Shown: positions 18,782 to 28,344 of the stretch, in pieces
Layout: the number at the start of each line of letters is the position of its first letter
Position numbering within the stretch: position 1 is the stretch's first letter
NCBI RefSeq assembly: GCF_022378355.1
Contig: NZ_JAKMAJ010000001.1
Coordinates: forward strand, 372,001-436,000
DNA: 64,000 nucleotides
Origin: Brenneria bubanii
GTDB taxonomy: Bacteria; Pseudomonadota; Gammaproteobacteria; Enterobacterales; Enterobacteriaceae
Direction: 5' to 3'
The notes under the pieces: generated by a model
The model's database searches: none
What the model saw: the letters and a program-made list of their open reading frames with translations, nothing else
What the model was told of the DNA's origin: nothing
Position numbers and translations under genes: made by a program

Positions 18782-19954
18782 CTACTTGAGCAGCACCTGA
18801 TACTGCGGGTTGAATTCATCGAATATCGGCAACGCCGCGGCCCCCAGCGCGGCGGTGTCGCTGCCCGTCATGCCGATCTTGATTCGCATATCATCCAGAT
18901 AACGGCCGCGCACCGACTGATGCAGCGGCGGCAGGCGCCTGATGATTTTCTTCAACAGCGGCGACGGCATCATGCCGCCGATGATCACCGTCTGCGCATC
19001 AAACAGGCACTCAATGACATTGATCGCCTGACGCAACGGCGGCAACATGCTGTCGATCCAACCGTCGAACAACGCCGCGTCCACCGCCAGCAAATCGTCC
19101 GGCAGCGCGCTTTCCGGATCCAGCCCGCAGTGTTCGTAGGCGGCCTGCAGAGAAACGTAGCGTTCGAGGCAGCCGTGATTGCCGCAGTAGCAGGGACGCC
19201 CGTCAGGCTGTACCACAATATGACCGATTTCGCCCGCGTTGCGCGCATGGCCGGTGTAAATCTGACCATCGACGAAAATACCGGCGCCCAGTCCGGTACC
19301 GATATACAGATAGATAAAGGAGTTCAGTTTGCGCGCCACGCCGTGAAAACGCTCGCCAATCGCCGCCACGGTGGCGTCGTTCTCCAGCGTAACGGGCAGC
19401 CCGCTGACCTGCGTCAGTTGCAGTTGTACATCCACCCCTTCCCAGCCGTTCAGCGTGGTGGGGCCGCGCGACGAGATGCCTTCCACGCCAAACGGCCCGG
19501 GCATCACCACGCCAATGCCCAGCACCTTGCGCCAGCGCTCGCCAAGCTGCTGTTTTATCTCCTCCAGTACCGCCGAGATTAACCGAAGCGTTGCACCCGG
19601 CTGGGGCTTTTGCACCATGATAAGGCGCCGGAAGTGCACGCCGCCGGTCAAATCGACCAGCACGATCAGCAGCATCTGGTGGTCGAGGTGAATACCGATA
19701 GACCAGGCGCTGACCGGGTTGAGCGTGATGGGGATCGCCGGCTGGCCGCGGCCCTGGGCTTTGCGCGGCGAATGGGCGGCAAGGATATCGGCTTGCTGAA
19801 GTTCCGCCACGATATTGGAGACGGTTTGCGGCGTCAGCGCCGTCAGGCGCGCCAGTTCCGCGCGCGTCAGTTCGCCGTGCAGGCGGATGGTTTCAATGAT
19901 CACGCGCCGGTTGTGGGCTCGCGCGTGCTCAAGATTGGTTCCCGAGGTTTTCAT
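18782..19954 (-). CDS. ROK-family transcriptional repressor (NagC/Mlc-like)
   Basis: 390 residues: an N-terminal winged helix (about 10-65; ELTRAELARLTALTPQTVSNIV) and a ROK domain with the zinc site CYCGNHGCLE. Such repressors lose DNA binding on sensing a sugar or its phosphate. The start at 19954 has AGGG about ten bases upstream; an earlier frame start at 20011 is not supported. It is divergent from the ABC importer operon, and an AT-rich 27-bp palindrome in the gap is the likely operator. Confidence 0.88.
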   Translation of the reverse strand: MKTSGTNLEHARAHNRRVIIETIRLHGELTRAELARLTALTPQTVSNIVAELQQADILAAHSPRKAQGRGQPAIPITLNPVSAWSIGIHLDHQMLLIVLVDLTGGVHFRRLIMVQKPQPGATLRLISAVLEEIKQQLGERWRKVLGIGVVMPGPFGVEGISSRGPTTLNGWEGVDVQLQLTQVSGLPVTLENDATVAAIGERFHGVARKLNSFIYLYIGTGLGAGIFVDGQIYTGHARNAGEIGHIVVQPDGRPCYCGNHGCLERYVSLQAAYEHCGLDPESALPDDLLAVDAALFDGWIDSMLPPLRQAINVIECLFDAQTVIIGGMMPSPLLKKIIRRLPPLHQSVRGRYLDDMRIKIGMTGSDTAALGAAALPIFDEFNPQYQVLLK

Positions 19955-20170
19955 GAGTGGATTCCCTGCATACGGACGCTCCAGTATCCGATCGCGCCAG
20001 TGGTCAATCAAACGAATTCTTTGATTCCATACGCCATTTTACTCATCAGACGGCCGCTGATCATGGCGCACGTGCGGCGCGGACGGCGGATGAATTATCT
20101 GCCTGGCACAGGAATTGCTTTATTTTTACCGTGGTCACACCAACACCAGGGAACGCCATTTTTTGCCCTT

Positions 20171-20197
20171 TATTAAATCAATCAAATTGATTTAATA
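20171..20197. promoter_or_regulatory. 27-bp palindrome, likely operator of the ROK/ABC sugar locus
   Basis: Two perfect 11-bp arms (TATTAAATCAA and TTGATTTAATA) flank a 5-bp centre. It lies 39 bp before the importer start codon and in the divergent promoter gap of the ROK repressor, about where RNA polymerase would bind. Use as the ROK operator is inference. Confidence 0.65.
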
Positions 20198-20236
20198 ATT
20201 AATCATAGTATTAACGCAGCGTACTGGAGAGAGAGA

Positions 20237-21484
20237 ATGAAAAGTCCATTCACCCCGCGCCTGAACGGTTGTCTGCTGGTATTAATGGCGTTGAGCGGTT
20301 CCGCACAGGCCGCGCAAACGCCGATTAGCGCATTGTTTATGACTCAGGCGGCCTACAGCGAAAACGATATTCGCGCCATGACCAGCGATTTTGAAAAACA
20401 ACATCCGGATATCCGCGTTAATCTGGAGTTCGTACCCTACGAAGCGCTGCATGACAAGATTGTGGCGGCGCGCGGCGCGGGCAGCAATGGCTACGACGTG
20501 GTGCTGTTCGACGCCGTCTGGCCGGCCGAGTTTACCCGTTTCAATTTATTACAGGACGTCTCCGCGCGCATCAGCGCAGACGAACAGGAAAAAATCTTTC
20601 CCGGCGCCATGAATACCGTGGTCTACAAAGGCAAGACGCTCGGCATGCCGTGGATCCTCGATACCAAGTACCTGTTCTATAACAAAGCCATGCTGGCTAA
20701 AGCCGGCATCAACGAGCCGCCCCAAACGCTGCAACAACTCATGGAAGACGCGCAGATTCTGAAAGATAAAGGGATAGTGAAATACCCGCTGGTGTGGAGC
20801 TGGTCGCAGTCGGAAGCGCTGGTGTGCGACTACACCACGCTGGTTTCCGGCTACGGCGGCGAGTTTTACCAGAACGGCAAGCTGAACTTCTCCAGTCCGG
20901 CGTCGCTGAACGCGGTGAACTATATGAAGACCTCACTGGATAAAGGTCTCACCAACCCGGCATCGCGCGAATATCTGGAAGAGGACGTGCGTAAAGCTTT
21001 CTCCAATGGCGACGCCGCCTTTGCCCTCAACTGGACCTACATGTACGGCATGGCCAACGACGCCAAACAGAGTAAAGTGGCGGGCGACGTCGGCATCATA
21101 CCGGCGCCGGGCGACGCGCCGGGCAAGGCGGGCGCGTTGAATGGTTCGATGGGGCTGGGCATCACGTCCGCCAGCCCGCACGCCGAAGAGTCCTGGCAGT
21201 ATATTCGCTACATAACATCCCAGCCGGTACAGGACAAATATGCTCGTCTGAGCCTGCCGATCTGGAAGTCCTCCTATAACGATCCGGCGGTGCAGCAGGG
21301 ACAGGAGGCGCTAATCGCCGCGGCGAAGCAATCGCTGAACGCCATGCTGTCGCGTCCGGAAACCACGGACTACTCGCGTCTGTCGAACATGCTGCAACAA
21401 CAGTTACAGCAGATTCTTCAGGGGCAAACCACCGCGGAAGCCGGGCTACAGGCGGCGGATAAGAGCGCGGCGCGTCTGCGCTAA
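20237..21484 (+). CDS. ABC sugar importer, periplasmic substrate-binding protein
   Basis: 415 residues. A signal peptide (hydrophobic LLVLMALSGSAQA, cleavage near AQA/AQT at about residue 26) precedes a type I extracellular solute-binding fold of the maltose-binding-protein superfamily. First gene of a five-gene operon with two permeases, a PfkB kinase and a MalK-like ATPase. GAGAGAGA before the ATG provides a ribosome site. The sugar cannot be named from sequence alone. Confidence 0.9.
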   Translation: MKSPFTPRLNGCLLVLMALSGSAQAAQTPISALFMTQAAYSENDIRAMTSDFEKQHPDIRVNLEFVPYEALHDKIVAARGAGSNGYDVVLFDAVWPAEFTRFNLLQDVSARISADEQEKIFPGAMNTVVYKGKTLGMPWILDTKYLFYNKAMLAKAGINEPPQTLQQLMEDAQILKDKGIVKYPLVWSWSQSEALVCDYTTLVSGYGGEFYQNGKLNFSSPASLNAVNYMKTSLDKGLTNPASREYLEEDVRKAFSNGDAAFALNWTYMYGMANDAKQSKVAGDVGIIPAPGDAPGKAGALNGSMGLGITSASPHAEESWQYIRYITSQPVQDKYARLSLPIWKSSYNDPAVQQGQEALIAAAKQSLNAMLSRPETTDYSRLSNMLQQQLQQILQGQTTAEAGLQAADKSAARLR

Positions 21485-21493
21485 GGACCTGCG

Positions 21494-22402
21494 ATGCTGA
21501 GTTTGCGACAACGCGCGCATCGCCAGGCGTGGGGGCTGCTGGCGCCGATGCTGATCGTGATGTTTCTGCTGACGGCCTGGCCGCTGGCGCGCACCATCTG
21601 GCTGAGTTTTACCGATGCGGCGCTGATCGGCGGCGGCGATACGCCGGCCTGGATCGGACTGGAGAACTATCTCTTCGCCCTGACCGACGCCGATTTTCTG
21701 GCTTCAATCCTGCGCACGCTCTACTTTACCGTGGCGTCGGTGGCGCTGGAGGGCATTATCGGCGTTCTGGTGGCGCTGTTGCTCAACCAGCGTTTCTACG
21801 GCCGCAACCTGCTGCGCGTACTGGTGATCCTGCCGTGGGCGTTGCCCACCATCGTCAACGCCATGATGTGGCGCCTCAATTTCAATCCGGACTACGGCAG
21901 CATCAACGCGCTGCTGACTCAGTTGGAATTGATCGACGGCTACCGCAGTTGGCTGGGGACCCCGACCTCCGCGCTCAACGCGGTGATGCTGGCCGACATC
22001 TGGAAAAACTATCCGCTGGTGACGCTGCTAGTGCTGGCGGCGCTACAGTCGATTCCCGACGATCTGTACGAGGCGGCGCGGCTCGACGGCGCTTCCGCCT
22101 GGCGCCGGTTTCGCGCCATCACCTTTCCGGCGATTGTCGCGCCGCTGAGCGTGGCGCTGGTGTTGCGAACCATCGACGCGTTTAAAATTTTCGACATCAT
22201 TTATGTGATGACGCGCGGCGGCCCGATCGACAGCACCAAGACGCTGAGTTTCTTTGTTTATCAGGAGTCCTTCAGCTATCTGCGAGCCGGCAGCGGCGCC
22301 GCCTACGCCATTCTGATGGCGCTAATGTGCGGCGTGCTGATTGCGATTTACCTGTTAATGCTGCTGCGTCAGCGCCGCCGGAGTACCGCTAATGAAATCT
22401 AA
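21494..22402 (+). CDS. ABC sugar importer, permease 1 (MalF/UgpA type)
   Basis: 302 residues with six predicted membrane helices and the cytoplasmic EAA loop (EAARLDGASAWRRFRAITFP, about residues 194-213) that docks to the ATPase. It starts 9 bp after the binding-protein stop. Its 3' end overlaps the next permease start by 11 bp, which suggests coupled translation. Confidence 0.92.
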   Translation: MLSLRQRAHRQAWGLLAPMLIVMFLLTAWPLARTIWLSFTDAALIGGGDTPAWIGLENYLFALTDADFLASILRTLYFTVASVALEGIIGVLVALLLNQRFYGRNLLRVLVILPWALPTIVNAMMWRLNFNPDYGSINALLTQLELIDGYRSWLGTPTSALNAVMLADIWKNYPLVTLLVLAALQSIPDDLYEAARLDGASAWRRFRAITFPAIVAPLSVALVLRTIDAFKIFDIIYVMTRGGPIDSTKTLSFFVYQESFSYLRAGSGAAYAILMALMCGVLIAIYLLMLLRQRRRSTANEI

Positions 22403-23231
22403 ACTTCGTTTGTTGCCGCGCTATCTGGCCGCGCTGCTGGTGGCGGCCAGCATTATCGGTCCGATGCTGTGGCTGTTTTTGATGAGCGTCAGCGCTACCG
22501 CCGATTTAACGCGGGTGCCGCTGGAATGGCTGCCGCGCCACTGGGATTTCAGCCGTTATGCGCGTCTGCTCTCGCTGGCGCCCGGTCAGCCCGGCGCGCT
22601 GTTCCTGCATGCGTTGGGAAACAGTATTTTAGTAGCCAGCGTCGCGACGCTGATTTCGCTGCTGCTGGCGATCCCGGCGGCGTTCAGCTTCTCCCGCTAC
22701 CCGGGACGCGATGGCCTGCTGTTCGGCTGTCTGGCGATCTACATGGTGCCGCCGGTGGCGTTCGTGCTGCCGCTCTATTTTGTCTTGCAGCAACTGGGAC
22801 TGTTGAATACCCATCTCGGGCTGGTGCTGGTCTACTGTTCGCTGATCCTGCCGTTCCTGACCTGGATGCTGAAAAATCAGTTCGATGCGCTGCCGCGCGA
22901 TATCGAACAGGCGGCGCGGCTCGACGGCCTGCGTTTCTGGCAGGTGCTGACACGCATCACGCTGCCGCTGGCGAAGCCGGTTCTCGGCGCCTCGTCGCTG
23001 TTTGGCTGGCTGCTGGCATGGGATGAATTTTTCTATGCCCTGCTGTTCACCAGCAATATTCAGGCGCAAACCCTGCCGGTCACCATCGCCGGCTTCACCG
23101 CCGGTCGCGCCACCGACGACGGCCTGATTGCCGCGGTCGGTATCCTCGCATCGGTACCGCCGTTGTTTATCGCCATTTGGTTGCAGAAAACGCTGGTTAG
23201 CGGTCTCGCCGGCGGCGGAAGTAAGGGATAA
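22392..23231 (+). CDS. ABC sugar importer, permease 2 (MalG/UgpE type)
   Basis: 279 residues, six predicted helices, EAA loop EQAARLDGLRFWQVLTRITL (about residues 173-192). Partner of the preceding permease. The 2-bp gap to the kinase gene points to one polycistron. Confidence 0.92.
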   Translation: MKSKLRLLPRYLAALLVAASIIGPMLWLFLMSVSATADLTRVPLEWLPRHWDFSRYARLLSLAPGQPGALFLHALGNSILVASVATLISLLLAIPAAFSFSRYPGRDGLLFGCLAIYMVPPVAFVLPLYFVLQQLGLLNTHLGLVLVYCSLILPFLTWMLKNQFDALPRDIEQAARLDGLRFWQVLTRITLPLAKPVLGASSLFGWLLAWDEFFYALLFTSNIQAQTLPVTIAGFTAGRATDDGLIAAVGILASVPPLFIAIWLQKTLVSGLAGGGSKG

Positions 23232-23233
23232 AC

Positions 23234-24181
23234 ATGGACAGGACTCTCGACGCCACGCTGTACGTGGCGGGCAATATCAATGTCGATTTAATTATGAGCA
23301 CCCTGCGACATTGGCCGCAGCCGGGAACGGAAACCATGCTCGATCACAGCGAACTGCGTCCCGGCGGATCGGCGGGCAACTGCGCGCTGGCGCTGGCGGC
23401 GATGCGGGTGCCGCACCGGGCGGTGGCCAATCAGGGCAACGACGGCTTCAGCGCCTGGCTGGCCGGCTACTTCCCGGATAGCGCGCCGGACTGGCCGCAG
23501 TACGCCTGCGATACCTCGCTCACCGTCGGGTTGACGCATCCGGATAAGGATCGTTCGTTCATCAGCAATCAGGGACACATCGTGCGTCTGAGCGTCGACG
23601 ACGTGCTAAACCAATTACCGACGCAGGCGCAGCCCGGCGATATCGTGCTGCTGTGCGGCACCTTCCTGTGCACCGCGCTGCTGGAAGCCTACCCGACGCT
23701 GCTGGCGACGCTGCGCCGGCGCGGTTTCCTGATCGCCATCGATACAGGCTGGCCGCCGCAGGGCTGGAGCGAGGCGCTGCGACAACAGCTGTCGCGCTGC
23801 CTGGGCGACTGCGACTATCTGATGCTGAACGAGGTGGAGACGCTGGGTTTCGCGAAACGCGCGACGCTGGAGGCGTCCGCCGATTGGCTGGCGCAGCGTC
23901 TGAGCGGACGCGGCGGCTGCGTAGTGAAGCGCGGCGCCGACGGCGCGTTTTTCTGTACCGGACACACGCAGTTGCGCAGGCCGGCGCGCCGGGTCGAGGT
24001 GGTAGACACCATCGGCGCGGGCGACAGTTTCAACGCCGGATTTCTCAGCGCGCTGCTGTGCGGGGAATCCCACGCCGTCGCGCTGCAATGGGGAATCGAG
24101 GTGGCGTCGCACGCCATCAGCAGTTCGCCGCGCCGCTATCCCGACTGGCGCGCATTGCAACAACGAATAAAGGAGAGCTGA
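23234..24181 (+). CDS. PfkB/ribokinase-family carbohydrate kinase
   Basis: 315 residues. Two PfkB signatures are visible: the N-terminal glycine-rich GGSAGNCALALAAM (about 38-51) and the C-terminal DTIGAGDSFNAGFLSALL with the catalytic aspartate (about 257-274). It probably phosphorylates the sugar, or a product of it, brought in by the surrounding ABC importer. No isomerase or aldolase is encoded here, so the phosphorylated product should enter central metabolism with enzymes from elsewhere. Confidence 0.88.
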   Translation: MDRTLDATLYVAGNINVDLIMSTLRHWPQPGTETMLDHSELRPGGSAGNCALALAAMRVPHRAVANQGNDGFSAWLAGYFPDSAPDWPQYACDTSLTVGLTHPDKDRSFISNQGHIVRLSVDDVLNQLPTQAQPGDIVLLCGTFLCTALLEAYPTLLATLRRRGFLIAIDTGWPPQGWSEALRQQLSRCLGDCDYLMLNEVETLGFAKRATLEASADWLAQRLSGRGGCVVKRGADGAFFCTGHTQLRRPARRVEVVDTIGAGDSFNAGFLSALLCGESHAVALQWGIEVASHAISSSPRRYPDWRALQQRIKES

Positions 24182-24184
24182 GTC

Positions 24185-25270
24185 ATGGCCAGCGTAGAAC
24201 TTGTCAAAGTAGCCAGACGTTACGGCAAAAATACCGTACTGCATCCGCTGGATCTGACCATCCCCGACGGCAGCTTCACCGTACTGGTGGGGCCGTCCGG
24301 CTGCGGTAAATCCACCCTGCTGCGCCTGTTGGCCGGGCTGGAAACCCTGTCGGACGGGGCGATTCTGATGAATGACCGGCAGATTGACGATCTCGATCCG
24401 GCGGAACGCGATATCGCCATGGTATTTCAGAGCTATGCGCTCTATCCGCACCTGACGGTGGCGGAAAATCTGGCCTTCCACATGCAGGTGAAAAAGGTCA
24501 AGCGAGAGGAGCAGAAGAGCAAAATCGAGCGCATCGCCGCCATGCTCGGCATCGATAAATTGCTGAACCGCTATCCGCGCGCGCTGTCCGGCGGGCAGCG
24601 GCAGCGCGTGGCGATGGGGCGCGCCATGGTGCGTAATCCGCAGGTCTTCCTGTTCGACGAACCGCTCTCCAATCTGGACGCGCAGCTGCGCATGGAGCTG
24701 CGGGCGGAGATCAAATCGCTGCATCAGCGCTTTAATACCACCATGGTATACGTCACGCACGACCAGGTGGAAGCCATGACGCTGGCGGACCAGATCGTGG
24801 TAATGCGCGAAGGACGGATTGTGCAACAGGGCGCGCCGCTGACCATTTACGATCGGCCGGTCAATACCTTCGTCGCCCGCTTTATCGGATCGCCGCCGAT
24901 GAACCTGCTGACCGGCAACATCGTCAACCGGGACGGGCAGCCCGGCGTCAGCTGCGGCGAGCTGTGGTTCGCGCTGCCGGAGAAATGGCGGGCTGCCGCG
25001 CAGGCGCAAGGGGACAGGCCGGTCGCCGTCGGGGTGCGTCCGCACGACATCCGACTGGCGCAGACCGGGCCGACGGCCGCGGTGAAACTGCTGGAGGTGA
25101 CCGGCGAGTCCACGCTGCTGCACCTTGACTGGCAGGGTTTTGCGCTGCACGTACAGCGCGCCGGCCGCGTCGATTTGCATGCCGGCGATCAGGTGCCGCT
25201 GGCGCTCATCCCCGACAGAATGCATCTGTTTGACGGCGAAAACGGGGAACGGCTGGCGGAATCGGCATAA
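24185..25270 (+). CDS. ABC sugar importer ATPase (MalK/UgpC/MsmX type)
   Basis: 361 residues. Walker A GPSGCGKST, Q-loop FQSYALYPH, signature LSGGQRQRVAMGRA and Walker B VFLFDEP are in the first 240 residues, followed by a C-terminal OB/TOBE regulatory domain. It energises the two permeases upstream; the start is 3 bp after the kinase stop. Last gene of the operon, followed by a GC-rich hairpin. Confidence 0.93.
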   Translation: MASVELVKVARRYGKNTVLHPLDLTIPDGSFTVLVGPSGCGKSTLLRLLAGLETLSDGAILMNDRQIDDLDPAERDIAMVFQSYALYPHLTVAENLAFHMQVKKVKREEQKSKIERIAAMLGIDKLLNRYPRALSGGQRQRVAMGRAMVRNPQVFLFDEPLSNLDAQLRMELRAEIKSLHQRFNTTMVYVTHDQVEAMTLADQIVVMREGRIVQQGAPLTIYDRPVNTFVARFIGSPPMNLLTGNIVNRDGQPGVSCGELWFALPEKWRAAAQAQGDRPVAVGVRPHDIRLAQTGPTAAVKLLEVTGESTLLHLDWQGFALHVQRAGRVDLHAGDQVPLALIPDRMHLFDGENGERLAESA

Positions 25271-25282
25271 GCGGACCTCCAC

Positions 25283-25310
25283 GCGTCGTTCCTGTACCCG
25301 GGAACGACGC
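25283..25310. terminator. Hairpin between convergent transport clusters
   Basis: A 10-bp perfect stem (GCGTCGTTCC/GGAACGACGC) with an 8-nt loop in the 58-bp gap between the convergent ATPase and MmgE/PrpD genes. It lacks a T-run. Confidence 0.5.
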
Positions 25311-25328
25311 GGTTTCGCGGGAACGTCT

Positions 25329-26639
25329 TCACCGCATCATGACGCGTAAAAACGCCAGCGACGTTTCCTGCTCAAGCCGGGTTAAACGCTGGTATAGCGC
25401 CTCGGCATCCGCCAGAGCGGCGCAGCAGTCGCTGAACTTGCGCCGGCGCTCGGCATCGCTGAAGGGTTCGCTGATGTCGCCTTTCGCATGGAGCCGCTGG
25501 GCGCTCAGTCTGCGGCCGTCTTTTAGCGTGATGACCACGGTATGCGGCAAGTTTTCCTCCTCGCCCTCTTCCTCCGCACTCCAGCTTTGCATGCCGACGC
25601 GAACCAGCTTATCCGCCACGGCCTGTCGGGCGACCCGCTCCGGCGTAAAGTCCGCGACGCTTAACGCCCCGTTTTCCAACAGTACGCTGACGCAATAAGG
25701 CATGGAAAAACGCGCCTGCATTTCATCTTTCGGCAAGGGATAAGCCAGATTACGTTGGTTGGCGATACCGACCTTGGCATCGACTTTCACCACATCGTCG
25801 GCGCTAAACGCGTGCAGCGTCTGTAAATCGCCGATGGCATCCAAAATCCGGTGCGTCGACCCGCAGCAAGGGTGTTTTTTCGGCAACACGCCGTCGGTCT
25901 CAATCACATGTTTCGACAGGCTCAACCAGCCGGCGATATGCTCCGACTGAAAGTGCCGGCCGGCAAAGAGCTGATAAAAGCCCTGTTCGCCTTCAATAAT
26001 ATCCAGACGACCGGACATACCGGCGGCGGCAAGTTGCGCCGCATCCACCGCATTACGCGCCGCCATGCCGGCATGAAAGGGTTTCAACGGCGTGCCGAAC
26101 TGGCCTTTGACGCCGCCGGCAAGGCTGACGGCGATACTCAGCGTGCGGGCGATGCCCTGTTCGTCCAGCCCTTTCAGCCAGGCGACGCCGGCCGCGGTGC
26201 CGATACAGCCAACGGTAGAGGTGCCGTGCCATCCGGCGGTATAATGCGACCAGCCGACTACCGAGCCGACAAACGCCTGGGCCTGCAAGCCAACCAGATA
26301 GGCATCAAGCAGAGCGCCGCCGTCGCGCTTTTCCTCCAGCGCTACCGCCAGTAATGCCGGCACCAACACCGCCGAAGCATGGCTCATTCCCGGCGCAAAA
26401 TTGTCGTCGTAGTCGATGGCGTGCGCCGCGGTGCCGTTAATCAGCGCGCATATCGCCGCCGGCTGCGGACGGTAGGCCGACCACGCTTGCCGCACCGCGC
26501 GGCTGGAAAAATCATTATGGCCGGCGTACAAACAGGCCAGCGTATCAATAATGGCTTCACGGGCCCGTTGTCTGGCCGCCTGGCTAAACGGCGTTCTACG
26601 CACGCACCAGGCGGCGATAGTTTCAATCACCGTCATCAT
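25329..26639 (-). CDS. MmgE/PrpD-family protein
   Basis: 436 residues of the MmgE/PrpD fold, which includes 2-methylcitrate dehydratase, cis-aconitate decarboxylase and iminodisuccinate epimerase. Family segments NGTAAHAIDYDD (about 67-78) and GWHGTSTVGCIG (about 134-145) are present. It is the last gene of a minus-strand block with a peptide-type ABC importer and two AbgA/AbgB-like hydrolases, separated from the ATPase by 80 bp. The reaction is unknown; a role on a dicarboxylate-like product released by the hydrolases is speculation. Confidence 0.82.
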   Translation of the reverse strand: MMTVIETIAAWCVRRTPFSQAARQRAREAIIDTLACLYAGHNDFSSRAVRQAWSAYRPQPAAICALINGTAAHAIDYDDNFAPGMSHASAVLVPALLAVALEEKRDGGALLDAYLVGLQAQAFVGSVVGWSHYTAGWHGTSTVGCIGTAAGVAWLKGLDEQGIARTLSIAVSLAGGVKGQFGTPLKPFHAGMAARNAVDAAQLAAAGMSGRLDIIEGEQGFYQLFAGRHFQSEHIAGWLSLSKHVIETDGVLPKKHPCCGSTHRILDAIGDLQTLHAFSADDVVKVDAKVGIANQRNLAYPLPKDEMQARFSMPYCVSVLLENGALSVADFTPERVARQAVADKLVRVGMQSWSAEEEGEEENLPHTVVITLKDGRRLSAQRLHAKGDISEPFSDAERRRKFSDCCAALADAEALYQRLTRLEQETSLAFLRVMMR

Positions 26640-26719
26640 TTATCTCTCTGATAAAGTGTATTACCCGCTAGCCGCGTCACGTCGCCGGACTGAAAACGCG
26701 AGCCCCGGCTCCTGACGTA

Positions 26720-27481
26720 TTACGCTTCGCTGGCGGCAAGAAAATGCCGGGTATAGGCTTCTCGCGCGTCTCCCCGGCGCAGGGCATCAGCGCTGAGTTC
26801 TTCCAATAGTTTGCCCTGATGCATAATCGCCACGCGCTGGCACAGGTGGGTCACCACCGCCAGATCGTGCGTGACCATCAGATAGGTCAGCTTGCGTTGC
26901 CGGCGCATGCCGGCAAGCAAATTAAGAATTTCGGCCTGTACCGATACATCCAAGGCGGAAGTGGGCTCATCCAGCAGCAAGACCGAAGGCTCCATAATCA
27001 GCGCTCTGGCGATAGCCACACGCTGACGCTGGCCGCCGGATAGCTGATGCGGATAGCGGTAGCGGAAGGCATCCGACAGGCCGACGGCATTGAGCGCGTC
27101 GCTGATCCGTGCTTCGTGGCGGTCCAATCCATGCAGTTGCAGCGGCTCACGCAGCGTGCTGTACACCATTTTTCGCGGATGAAGCGACGCATAGGGATCC
27201 TGAAACACCATCTGCACCTGACGATAAAAGGCTTTGTCACGCACCGGATGCTGTTCGCGGTTGGCAAACAGAATCGCGCCCTGATAATCGCGGTTCAACC
27301 CGGCGAGCGCGCGCAAAATCGTCGATTTGCCGCAGCCGGATTCGCCGATCAGTCCGTAGCTTTCGCCTTCAGCCAGCGTGAAGCTGACGTCGCTGACCAC
27401 CTGACGCCGCATTACGCCTTCGCCAAAAGCGATATTAAGATCGACGACTTCCACGCTGCGTTGTGAGGCGGGAATGATCAT
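26720..27481 (-). CDS. Dipeptide/oligopeptide-type ABC importer ATPase (DppF-like, short)
   Basis: 253 residues. Walker A GESGCGKST, signature LSGGQRQRVAIARA and Walker [13 protein letters not shown] are intact. It ends soon after the nucleotide-binding domain, some 80 residues shorter than E. coli DppF and without its C-terminal oligo_HPY-type region. Overlaps the previous ATPase gene by 4 bp (ATGA). Confidence 0.9.
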   Translation of the reverse strand: MIIPASQRSVEVVDLNIAFGEGVMRRQVVSDVSFTLAEGESYGLIGESGCGKSTILRALAGLNRDYQGAILFANREQHPVRDKAFYRQVQMVFQDPYASLHPRKMVYSTLREPLQLHGLDRHEARISDALNAVGLSDAFRYRYPHQLSGGQRQRVAIARALIMEPSVLLLDEPTSALDVSVQAEILNLLAGMRRQRKLTYLMVTHDLAVVTHLCQRVAIMHQGKLLEELSADALRRGDAREAYTRHFLAASEA

Positions 27482-28344
27482 AGCGCGACTCCATTACGGT
27501 AGCTGGGGCCGGTTAGCCAGGCCGGATCGCGCGTCGGCACGCTCAGGGCGTCCACCGGATGATGCAAGCGCGGCTGACTGGCCAATAGCGCCTGAGTATA
27601 AGGATGACGGGCGTCGTGCAGCCGGCTGGCGAGGATCTCTTCGACGATGCGTCCGGCGTACATCACCAGCACCCGATCGCAAAAGCGCGATACCAGATTC
27701 AGATCGTGGGTGATAAACAACAACCCGGTATTACGCCGCGCCAGTTGTTCATCCAGGATCGACAGCACCTGCTGACGCACGGTGACGTCCAGCGCCGAGG
27801 TCGGTTCGTCGGCGATGATCAGATCCGGTTCCGGGATCAGCATCATGGCGATCATCACGCGCTGCCCCATACCGCCGGAAATTTCGTGCGGATAACGCTC
27901 GAACACATTTTCACCATCGCGAATATGTACCGATGCCAGCATCGCCAGCGCTTTTTCACGGGCGACCTTGCCGCTGACGCGCGTATGCAGACGATAGGCC
28001 TCGGTGATCTGATGGCCGATGCGCATCAGTGGATTTAGTGAGAATTTGGGATCCTGTAAAATCATCGAAATATGATTGCCGCGAATGGTGCGCATCTGCT
28101 TTTCGCTGGCGTTGAGCAGATCGAACTCGCCGAAACGCAACGCTTTGGCGCTGATGCGGCCGATTTTCGGCGTTAGCTTCAGTAGCGCGCGGCAGGTCTG
28201 AGACTTTCCCGAACCGGATTCGCCGACAATCGCCACTTTTTCGCGTCCCACCTGAAAGGAAACATCCCGCACCGCGTGGTTGTCCTCGTGAGCGCCTTTG
28301 AACACAATATTCAGACCCTGTACATCAAGCAGAATGTCACTCAT
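27478..28344 (-). CDS. Dipeptide/oligopeptide-type ABC importer ATPase (DppD-like)
   Basis: 288 residues. Walker [11 protein letters not shown], signature [14 protein letters not shown] and Walker [13 protein letters not shown]. The variant signature with GM is usual for DppD/OppD. Overlaps the permease gene by 8 bp and the second ATPase by 4 bp. The two ATPases are expected to form a heterodimer. Confidence 0.92.
   Translation of the reverse strand: MSDILLDVQGLNIVFKGAHEDNHAVRDVSFQVGREKVAIVGESGSGKSQTCRALLKLTPKIGRISAKALRFGEFDLLNASEKQMRTIRGNHISMILQDPKFSLNPLMRIGHQITEAYRLHTRVSGKVAREKALAMLASVHIRDGENVFERYPHEISGGMGQRVMIAMMLIPEPDLIIADEPTSALDVTVRQQVLSILDEQLARRNTGLLFITHDLNLVSRFCDRVLVMYAGRIVEEILASRLHDARHPYTQALLASQPRLHHPVDALSVPTRDPAWLTGPSYRNGVAL

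Noticed and set aside
18659-19582. A 307-codon plus-strand frame beginning MACHPWPPPSGP
   Set aside because: Its start lies in the 44-bp repeats and the rest is antisense to the ROK repressor. No family resemblance.
23615-25282. A 555-codon open frame on the minus strand
   Set aside because: It runs antisense through the PfkB kinase and ABC ATPase genes, both with intact motifs. The Arg/Gln/His-rich translation is what GC-rich codons give on the opposite strand.
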